From the NCBI RefSeq assembly GCF_003148685.1, contig NZ_QGGR01000013.1:186001-250000 (forward strand): 64,000 bases of DNA, read 5' to 3'. The DNA comes from Actinoplanes xinjiangensis. Lineage in GTDB: Bacteria > Actinomycetota > Actinomycetes > Mycobacteriales > Micromonosporaceae. The position numbers and the translations under genes are program-made. Below are positions 57,799 through 64,000 of the stretch, piece by piece. A model generated the notes under the pieces. The model saw nothing but the letters and a program-made list of their open reading frames with translations, did no database searches and had not been told where the DNA came from. The stretch's first letter is position 1. Each line of letters begins with the position of its first letter.

Positions 57799-57936
57799 GG
57801 CAGTCGTGGCACCGAAACGCCCGCAGTCCGCCGGCGCGGATCGCTGACCGTGCGGGCACCGGGGTGCCGGGGAAAGCGGACCCGGGAAACAGGTACGCCC
57901 CTGGGCGCGCCGGCAGCGCACGGCGGTGGTGCTGGT

Positions 57937-59586
57937 CTACAGGCCGAGGGAGGGGCCGTCGCGGTCGCGTTCGGCAGCTGCCGCTTCCCGGGAGACTTCC
58001 TCGCGTTCGGCTTCTTCCCGCTCGGCGGTCGCCTGGTCCAGGGTGCCGCGCAGACGCGCTTCGCCGCGTAGGGCGGCAGCGTCCCGGGCCGCTTGTTTCG
58101 CCTGCTCAAGGGTGGTGTCGGCACGCTGGTGGAGGTCGTGCTCCGCGCCGAGGTCACGTTGCCGGGCGTCGTCGGTGTGGTGGTCCCACCGCTGGGTGAG
58201 GTCCTCGAGTTCCGCCGCCGCGGCGGCGGAACCGTCGATGCCGCCGGCGAGCTGGTCGTGGTCGGCAGCGCGACGTTCATGCCGCTGGGCTTCGGCAACG
58301 GCGTTGCGTGCGGCGTCACGAAGCCGCTGCCGACGGGCGGCGATCTCTTCAGGGGAGGTCCCGGCTTCGCGCAGTGTGTGGGCATCCTGCTGGGCTGGCT
58401 CCGCCAGCTGGTGGATGTCCTGCCACGCCTGGCGGGAGAGGGCGTACTGCTCGGCGGCCGCGTCACGGGCCGCGGTGGCGGCTGCGGCGGCGTCGACCCG
58501 GGTGGTCAGGGCGGCTCGACGTTGTTCGAGTGCACGCGTGGCCGGTCCCTGCCCGCGCTGGACGGTTTCGTGTAGCCGCCGGGCTTCGGCGGCCCGATTC
58601 CGCGCGCCGGCCTCGAGCTGGGCGGCAGCGCGGTCGGCGGCGGCGATCGCGGTCGGCAGGTCAGCGGTGCGGATCATGCCGTGCGGCCGGGTCCGCCAGC
58701 CGGGAACGGGGGGCTCGCGCTGCTCCGGCTCCGGGTCAGGGAGCTGCGCGGCGGCCGGGTTCGGGGCCACGGGTTCGGCTTCTTGTGGCTGCGGCCGCAG
58801 GGTTCCGGCGACGCGGAGGTCCTCGGCGTCGACCTGCGCCATCACCTCGGCGAGGTGTGTCTGCCGCTCGGCCGGGGCCAGCCGGAGCAGGGCCGCGGTG
58901 TCGACGTATCCCGGCAGGGCCGGATCGTCGATCTGGATTCGTGCCCGCACCGGGCCGGGCTCGAGCAGGGCGTGCAGGGCTGCCGGAATCTTCTCCGGCG
59001 GCGGGTGGGCGAAGGCGATCCGGTCGGCGCCGGCGTCGGGTGTGCGCCGCACGGCGGGCAACTCGGTGCTGTACAGGATCGCCGCGGTGTGCGCGTGATC
59101 GGAGAACACCACCGTCCGGCCGTGGATGTTCTCGGCGTAGCGCTCCGACAGCCGGTCCCACACCTCGCGGACATCGTCGGGGTCGAGGTCGAGGGCCTCG
59201 ATGGTGCGCCGGTCGTTGAGCCAGTGCTGGTCCATCTCGGTACCGCCCGGCGTGAGGTGGATGACGGTGGCCGGCCGGGTCGGGTCCAGGCGGGTGACGT
59301 GCTCGGCCCAGGCTTGTGCAACGTAGCGGTTACCCACGAAGTCGCCGGTCGACGGGTGCCGCGACCGCCACGCCCAGAGGGTGGCGCCGTCGAACGGGGA
59401 ACTCAGGTCCATGGTTTCGGCGCGCTGCCACAGGTAATCCAGCACGTCCTGATCTCCGGCCAGGGAACGCAGCCGTTCGGCGCACCGCTGGACGCCCGCA
59501 TCATCGGGGCGCCGGGCCTCACGCTGCCGCTGAAGATCAACCGCTCGATCCCACATCTCGGGGACGAGCTGCACCCGACGGCTCAC
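57937..59586 (-). CDS. Large unknown protein with C-terminal coiled coil in the transfer/secretion-like cluster
   Basis: 549 residues from GTG 59586, overlapping the upstream stop (GTGA); a longer frame reads through the neighbouring gene and is rejected. The N-terminal ~260 residues look globular (VPEMWDRAVDLQRQREARRP, LWAWRSRHPSTGDFVGNRYV, VVFSDHAHTAAILYSTELPA). Residues ~260-549 are almost entirely Ala/Glu/Arg/Gln-rich helix typical of coiled coil (ADRAAAQLEAGARNRAAEAR). No signal or membrane segment. I recognise no domain. Its place beside a VirD4/TraG-like ATPase suggests a cytoplasmic accessory or substrate of that system. Confidence 0.7.
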   Translation of the reverse strand: MSRRVQLVPEMWDRAVDLQRQREARRPDDAGVQRCAERLRSLAGDQDVLDYLWQRAETMDLSSPFDGATLWAWRSRHPSTGDFVGNRYVAQAWAEHVTRLDPTRPATVIHLTPGGTEMDQHWLNDRRTIEALDLDPDDVREVWDRLSERYAENIHGRTVVFSDHAHTAAILYSTELPAVRRTPDAGADRIAFAHPPPEKIPAALHALLEPGPVRARIQIDDPALPGYVDTAALLRLAPAERQTHLAEVMAQVDAEDLRVAGTLRPQPQEAEPVAPNPAAAQLPDPEPEQREPPVPGWRTRPHGMIRTADLPTAIAAADRAAAQLEAGARNRAAEARRLHETVQRGQGPATRALEQRRAALTTRVDAAAAATAARDAAAEQYALSRQAWQDIHQLAEPAQQDAHTLREAGTSPEEIAARRQRLRDAARNAVAEAQRHERRAADHDQLAGGIDGSAAAAAELEDLTQRWDHHTDDARQRDLGAEHDLHQRADTTLEQAKQAARDAAALRGEARLRGTLDQATAEREEAEREEVSREAAAAERDRDGPSLGL

Positions 59587-60113
59587 CGGCCGTCGCGGTA
59601 CGGGGTGAACGCCAGCCGCAAGGAGGCACTGCCCGGCCGGCTGCCGTCGGCGGTTCCCACGGCAAGATTGATCCACAGCGTGACGACGACACCGATGTCC
59701 GGTCGCGGCCAGACCGCGGACCTCACCCGCCCGGCCTGGCCGTCCTCGATGGCCGGCCCGAGCACGGTCTGTGCCGCGGCGAGGTAGCCCGGCCACGCAT
59801 CGAGCGCGTCGGTCATGACCGCGGCATTGTCGCTGGACGTCGCGGCCCGCCGTTTCCACAGCACCTGCAGCGCCTCGTTGATGCGTTGCGCGCCGGGCTC
59901 GCGGAACAGGGTGACACTGGCGCCCGCCGCGGAAACCGTCAGGTCCAGGTCAGGGCCGATGCTGGTCAGCTCCCAGCCGATCCGGTGCGCCCAGCCACGG
60001 GGGTCGTCGCCGTCCGGCCCGGCCCACACCGCGGTCCAATCCGCGTCGACCAGCCGGTGCAGGTCGTCGCCGAGCTGCCCGGGACTGCGCTTGATGGTCA
60101 ACGCCGCGGCCAT
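59583..60113 (-). CDS. Hypothetical protein in the same cluster
   Basis: 176 residues from ATG 60113 with GGAGGA at good spacing. Soluble, with DDLHRLVDADWTAVWAGPDG near the start and SASLRLAFTPYRDGR at the end; no recognised domain. The stop overlaps the start of the coiled-coil gene (GTGA), so the two are translationally coupled and probably act together. A 100-base gap with an AT-richer patch separates it from the zinc-ribbon gene upstream. Confidence 0.75.
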   Translation of the reverse strand: MAAALTIKRSPGQLGDDLHRLVDADWTAVWAGPDGDDPRGWAHRIGWELTSIGPDLDLTVSAAGASVTLFREPGAQRINEALQVLWKRRAATSSDNAAVMTDALDAWPGYLAAAQTVLGPAIEDGQAGRVRSAVWPRPDIGVVVTLWINLAVGTADGSRPGSASLRLAFTPYRDGR

Positions 60114-60213
60114 GGCTCCTCCAATATCCAGTCGTGATCCCGTCGGCGCGCTCCACCGACCCGCATCGACATCGGTAACGGTAGTCGGCGGCGGCTCGGC
60201 GAGGGGTGCAGTC

Positions 60214-61452
60214 CTATCGAGTCCAGGTAACCGTCGCCGGGTCTGCCGGATCGGTGGTGACGGTGCCGCCGACCTGCACGGGAAGGCGCTGAGTGATGGT
60301 GTCGCGGGTTCGGGTCACGCTGGTGAACGCCGTGTAGGTGACCGTGACCTGGCCGGGCGTCACGGTCCGCACGGTCGCCGGGGCGCCGGTGAGGCCGGGG
60401 TCATCGACGGGGACGATCTCCACGGTCGGCGGTTGCAGGTCGTACCAGCGCACGTCGTCGGCGCCGATGACGATGCCGGGTACCTGGAACGGGCAGCCGG
60501 GCGGGCGGAGATCGGTCTGCCTGGTGCAGTCGGTGAGCAGCGCACGGATCTGCTCGTCGACCTGGGCGGCGGCCTCAGGCCGGACCCGTACCGTGAGCGC
60601 GACCTGCTGCGGGGTGGCCCGGCTGTCGGCGGTCGCCGGGACGTCGACGCGGACCGGGCCGGCCTCGGCCGGGGCGAACAGCACGTCGCCGGCGGCCTGG
60701 ACGCTGTAGGTGCCGGGCAGCACGGTCAGGCCCGGCCCGTCGGGCTCGCCGGCGGGCACGGTGGCGGCACCGACCTGGACCTGCGCGACGCGGACGCCGG
60801 TGATGGTGAGCCGTCCGGTGGCGCCGTACAGGATCCGGTAGGGCCGGGCCAGGCCGTCACCGGTGCGCTGCACCCGGATGGTGGTCTCCTGCCGGGCGCC
60901 GGACAACCGGTAGGACACCGGCACGAACGCGATCGACTTGTCCGGGCGCCGGGTGATGTCGGCTGGATCGCCGTAGACCGGCTCACCGATGTCGACGTGT
61001 TCCGGCGGCTGATAGCCGCCGGCCAGAGCGGTCCCGGTGCAGGCCGGTGAGGCGCAGCCGGCCAGGTCGGCGGCGGCCGCGGTGTCGCGGGCGGTCAGGG
61101 CGGCGAACAACTCCCGGACCGGCTGCTCGGGCGGGTGCCGGGCATCGTTGATCGCGACGACGGCCAGGTAACCGAGCAGGGCCAGCACGAGCAGCACGGC
61201 GGCACCGCCGCCGGCGAGCCAGGGGGCACGGCCGCTGGGACGCCGGGTCCACCACGCCGGCGCCCGCGGCGGAGGCCCCGGAGCCGGAGCTACCGGCTCC
61301 GCCGGTGCCGGTGAGGGCGCCGGTGGGGTGGGCGTGGGGTCAGGCCCCGGTGCGGGGTGGGAGGTCAGTGGGGCGCCGCAGGCGTGGCAGAACCGGGCGT
61401 TGTCCCGGTTCGGGGCGCCGCAGCGCGGGCAGGCCGGGGCGGCGGCGGTCAC
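60214..61452 (-). CDS. Zinc-ribbon, single-span membrane protein of unknown function
   Basis: 412 residues from GTG 61452, overlapping the ATPase-gene stop (GTGA). The N terminus has a zinc ribbon (CPRCGAPN and FCHACGAPL), a Pro-rich stretch (~35-75), one membrane helix (GGGAAVLLVLALLGYLAVVA, ~85-105) and a long extracytoplasmic region of beta-rich repeats, with a cysteine pair each in CASPACTG and DCTRQ/PPGC. The shape suggests an envelope component linked to a secretion or transfer ATPase; the exact role is unknown. Confidence 0.75.
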   Translation of the reverse strand: MTAAAPACPRCGAPNRDNARFCHACGAPLTSHPAPGPDPTPTPPAPSPAPAEPVAPAPGPPPRAPAWWTRRPSGRAPWLAGGGAAVLLVLALLGYLAVVAINDARHPPEQPVRELFAALTARDTAAAADLAGCASPACTGTALAGGYQPPEHVDIGEPVYGDPADITRRPDKSIAFVPVSYRLSGARQETTIRVQRTGDGLARPYRILYGATGRLTITGVRVAQVQVGAATVPAGEPDGPGLTVLPGTYSVQAAGDVLFAPAEAGPVRVDVPATADSRATPQQVALTVRVRPEAAAQVDEQIRALLTDCTRQTDLRPPGCPFQVPGIVIGADDVRWYDLQPPTVEIVPVDDPGLTGAPATVRTVTPGQVTVTYTAFTSVTRTRDTITQRLPVQVGGTVTTDPADPATVTWTR

Positions 61453-62861
61453 GGCGCGGCCGGAGGGGTGAGAGGCAGCAGCGGCGTGTAGCCGGACAGT
61501 GCCTTGTACGGCGGCATCAGCCCGGCGGGGCGGGTCTCGACCAGCAGCGGCGCGTCGGAGCGGTAGAACAGCCAGGCCCGCCCGGGCGGGAGCTGCTGCA
61601 GCGCGTCGACGGGCAGCACCGGCCGGTACAGCGAGCCGATCGCGTGCTGCCGGCCGGAGGCGTCGCGGTCGGCCAGCCGGCCCGGCCGGTCGGGGGAGTG
61701 GGCGGGATCGGGGCCGCCGGCGTAGTAGGTGGTCTGGGCCTGCCGGTACTCCCCGGCCCACGACGAGATGTCGCGCAGGTCGGCGCCGTTGGACATGCCG
61801 CCGTAGATCACCTTGGCGGTGGTGGCGGTGAGGATGGCCTGCTGCAGGTCGGCGCCGTAGCGGGCGCGCAGCTGGGCGAGGCTCTGCGCGGCCCACAGAG
61901 TGACGATCCCGGCGCCGCCGCCCTCGGACGCCAGCGACGGCAGCGACTCCAAGGGCGCGATGTTGGCGATCTCGTCCAGGGCCAGCAGCAATGCCGGATC
62001 GAGCCGGCCGCCCGGCCGGGTGGCGGCGAGTTCGGCGGCGCGCTGGGCGATCGCGTCGACCAGGCCGACGATCAGCGGTGCCGCGACCTTCTGATGGTGT
62101 GACGGGCCGACGATGAACAGTGTCGAGCCGGAGGTCAGGAACGCGTCGATGTCCAGGTACGGGCCCAGCGCGGAGGCGCGGACCCGGGGTTCGGCGGTCG
62201 CGTCGATGCAGTTGCGGGCCATCGAGTAGAAGCTCCCGCGTTCGCGGTCGCCGAGCAGTTGCAGCGCGTCGAGGTCGTCGGCCCAGTCCACGGCCTCCGA
62301 CGTCGAGGCCCGTAACACCGCGGCGGCCGGGTCGGTTTCCTGCCGGGCCAGCCGGCGCCGCACGTCGACGATGCTGGAGCCGTCGAGGGCGGCGGCGTGG
62401 AACAGCGCCCGCAGGATCGAGGCGGCGCCGGTCGTCCAGTGCGCGCTGTCGCTGATGCCCTGGCCGACCACGGCGACCATCGCCGAGGCCCGCCGGTACG
62501 CGACCGACGGGTTCTCACACCCGGCGATCGGCGACCACTGCACGCTGGTCACCCCGGGCACCGACGCGAACGGGTCGTACACGTACACGTGCCCGCCCCG
62601 GCCGGACGCCAGCTCGCGGCGCCGGTTGCCGGTGAACTGCAACAGGTCCGGGCGGGTGGAGGTGACCACCGCCGGGCCGTCCCAGCCCATCAGGGTCGGG
62701 ATCAGGATCCCGGAGCTCTTGCCGTAGCGGGGCGGCCCGACGACCCCGACGGAGTCGCTGGAGTTCGACCAGCACGGCCGGTGGCCGTCGAGCGGGTCCA
62801 GGCCCAGATAGACCGCCTGCCGGGCGGTGACGGTGAACGAGTCGATCGGCGGGAAGTCCAC
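61449..62861 (-). CDS. VirD4/TraG-like type IV coupling ATPase
   Basis: 470 residues. Walker A VGPPRYGKSSGILIP (~40-50), Walker B LLLALDEIANIAPL (~290-303), the TraM-recognition-type region (GGGAGIVTLWAAQSLAQLRARYG, then ILTATTAKVIYGG), and SVQWSPIAG after a DPFASVPG strand, all as in conjugative coupling proteins. No clear membrane anchor, unlike VirD4, but similar to actinobacterial TraG-like forms. It should hand DNA or protein to a membrane channel using ATP. Three bases after the M48 protease gene. Confidence 0.85.
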   Translation of the reverse strand: MDFPPIDSFTVTARQAVYLGLDPLDGHRPCWSNSSDSVGVVGPPRYGKSSGILIPTLMGWDGPAVVTSTRPDLLQFTGNRRRELASGRGGHVYVYDPFASVPGVTSVQWSPIAGCENPSVAYRRASAMVAVVGQGISDSAHWTTGAASILRALFHAAALDGSSIVDVRRRLARQETDPAAAVLRASTSEAVDWADDLDALQLLGDRERGSFYSMARNCIDATAEPRVRASALGPYLDIDAFLTSGSTLFIVGPSHHQKVAAPLIVGLVDAIAQRAAELAATRPGGRLDPALLLALDEIANIAPLESLPSLASEGGGAGIVTLWAAQSLAQLRARYGADLQQAILTATTAKVIYGGMSNGADLRDISSWAGEYRQAQTTYYAGGPDPAHSPDRPGRLADRDASGRQHAIGSLYRPVLPVDALQQLPPGRAWLFYRSDAPLLVETRPAGLMPPYKALSGYTPLLPLTPPAAP

Positions 62862-62864
62862 CGG

Positions 62865-64000
62865 CTACCAGCCTTTCCGTACGGTGCTGTCGCCGGTCCA
62901 GCCGGGCAGCGCCCGCACCAGTGGGTGCTCCTCGTGCAGCGGATACACGCGGTCGTCGTGTTCGAGGCGGTCCAGGCGCAGTTCGTTGGGCGGGTGCGAG
63001 GCCAGCAGCGTGCGGTCCCAGCCCGAGCGCTGCCCGTCGAACGAGCCGCGCAGGTAGGCCAGCGTCCGGCGCAGGCCGTCCTGGTAGCCGGCGGCGGCCG
63101 CCGCGGCGTCGGCCCGGTACTCCTGAGCCCGCCACAACGTCGCTTGTGCGGGCAGCACCCCGTAGCGGACGGTGGCCAGCACCGACCACGACAGCAGCCG
63201 CACCAGAAACTGCAGGGGCCGGATCCGGGCCGCCCGCAGCGCCCGGTCGGCCAGCTCGAACGCCAGGAACAGCGGCAGGGCGACGCCCTTGGCCCAGGCC
63301 ATCGCGATCGCGTCGCCGTCGCGCCAGTGCGCCAGCTCGTGCGCCAGCACCGCGGCGATCTGCTCCCGGTCGTGGTCCAGTTGCTCGAGCAGCCCGGCGT
63401 TGATCACGATGTGCCGGATCCCCGCCGACGCGTTCGGCTCCCGCCGGTCGTCGATCAGCAACCGCGGCAGGGCGTCCAGGCCGAGCCGTTCGCCGGCCTC
63501 GGCCAGGATCGGCAGCAGCCAATCGGCCTCGCGCCGCGACAACTCCCGGGCCCCGCCGACGCGCAGCCGGACCGCTTCGGTGCCGGCCGACCACCACACG
63601 TACAGGGCGCCCACCGTCACGGCGACCGCGACCTGGCCCAGCAGTACCGACACCGGCCACAACGGATCACCCGCGTACAGCTGCTGCCACGGGAACACCG
63701 CGGTCATCCAGCCCAGCGTGAGCGCCCCGTTGACCATCCCGATCAGCCCACCCACGATCCCGCCGATCTGCGCGGCCGCGGTCGGCAACAACTCGCTCGA
63801 CGACACGGGCAGCGGGAACACGAACTCCAGCAACGTGTCGAGCCGGTCCAGCACCCCGACGCCGACCACCGTCCCGGACACCACCCCGGCCAGCCCGCCG
63901 ACCACGCCGCCGACCCCCGCCATGAGCAGCACCATCGGCACCCCGAACCACGCCCCGACGATTCCGGCGAGCGTGCCGGCCACGTTGCGGCCGATCGTGG
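62865..64000 (-). CDS. Membrane M48-family zinc metalloprotease (5' end outside window)
   Basis: At least 378 codons are visible; a GTG at 63983 could start it, but the frame stays open to the window edge (TIGRN before it), so it is probably longer. Several hydrophobic segments in the first ~130 residues (MVLLMAGVGGVVGGLAGVVS, GQVAVAVTVGALYVWW) precede an HtpX-like protease domain: VLAHELAHWRDGD with the HExxH zinc site and AQEYRADAAAAAAGYQDG with the third ligand Glu. A membrane-bound quality-control or processing protease next to the coupling ATPase. Confidence 0.85.
   Translation of the reverse strand, partial: TIGRNVAGTLAGIVGAWFGVPMVLLMAGVGGVVGGLAGVVSGTVVGVGVLDRLDTLLEFVFPLPVSSSELLPTAAAQIGGIVGGLIGMVNGALTLGWMTAVFPWQQLYAGDPLWPVSVLLGQVAVAVTVGALYVWWSAGTEAVRLRVGGARELSRREADWLLPILAEAGERLGLDALPRLLIDDRREPNASAGIRHIVINAGLLEQLDHDREQIAAVLAHELAHWRDGDAIAMAWAKGVALPLFLAFELADRALRAARIRPLQFLVRLLSWSVLATVRYGVLPAQATLWRAQEYRADAAAAAAGYQDGLRRTLAYLRGSFDGQRSGWDRTLLASHPPNELRLDRLEHDDRVYPLHEEHPLVRALPGWTGDSTVRKGW

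Noticed and set aside
57937..59859. 640-residue version of the coiled-coil protein
   Set aside because: Its first ~90 residues are the out-of-frame reading of the 59583-60113 gene; the GTG at 59586 overlapping that gene's stop is the natural start.
57758..64000. Integrative element boundaries (att sites, tRNA end, integrase) beside the TraG-like cluster
   Set aside because: No integrase, tRNA or flanking direct repeat was found in the visible part; the element may extend beyond the window, so none is called.

Overview
The window is very GC-rich, with dense coding, strong third-position G/C bias and GGAGG-type ribosome sites. It looks like the chromosome of a filamentous actinomycete. A family such as Micromonosporaceae (Actinoplanes-like) would fit: there are many secreted enzymes carrying ricin-type beta-trefoil lectins, a CheW protein and a methyl-accepting chemotaxis protein remnant, family-I36-like secreted inhibitors and an F420-type reductase. 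This taxonomic call is inference. I recognised no tRNA, rRNA, CRISPR array or insertion sequence.

Layout. 1-4.4 kb: a partial unknown gene, CheW, a GH63-type glucosidase and a penicillin-binding-type serine hydrolase. 4.5-9.2 kb: a two-gene operon for large secreted proteins, one a sugar dehydrogenase with PKD, CBM6-like and lectin modules, the other ThuA + DUF1080 + lectin. 9.4-12.5 kb: small housekeeping and redox genes and a pectate lyase. 12.8-16.7 kb: a cell-envelope cluster of membrane-anchored molybdopterin oxidoreductase, fasciclin lipoprotein, class F sortase and CHRD surface protein. 16.8-26.2 kb: a soluble multi-sensor histidine kinase, a GH5 glycanase, an esterase, and a 1184-residue protein fusing ThuA, sugar dehydrogenase, PKD, CBM6-like and lectin modules.

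26.6-42.1 kb is a sugar uptake and catabolism block. It holds a ribose-type ABC transporter with a TIM-barrel isomerase, a GntR/FadR-type regulator, an ECF sigma gene that looks 3'-truncated, and a divergent locus. That locus (SDR, zinc dehydrogenase, CUT1 transporter without ATPase, enolase-superfamily dehydratase, lactonase-like amidohydrolase, aldo/keto reductase) has the full enzyme set of the non-phosphorylating L-fucose-type oxidative pathway. The lactonase appears to have lost about 70-80 internal residues in frame. 42.1-48.9 kb is an arabinan/arabinoxylan set (GH62, a GH39-like enzyme, GH54) with a LacI regulator. 48.9-57.8 kb holds small regulator/oxidoreductase units, two I36-like secreted proteins and several gene remnants. 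57.9-64 kb is a tight minus-strand cluster with a VirD4/TraG-like ATPase and an M48 protease, probably part of a transfer or secretion system running off the window.

How it fits together. Eight secreted proteins share a CBM13/ricin lectin, so most of the window serves attachment to and breakdown of plant polysaccharide, followed by import and oxidation of the sugars. The most unusual part is the secreted ThuA/sugar-dehydrogenase/DUF1080 set, which could be an extracellular oxidative (keto-sugar) route for cutting glycans. A motif close to CATAAGACGTATG overlaps core promoter elements at the secreted dehydrogenase operon, the GntR gene, the CUT1/fucose-type locus and an unannotated short transcript. 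It suggests a single GntR-type regulon linking these units.
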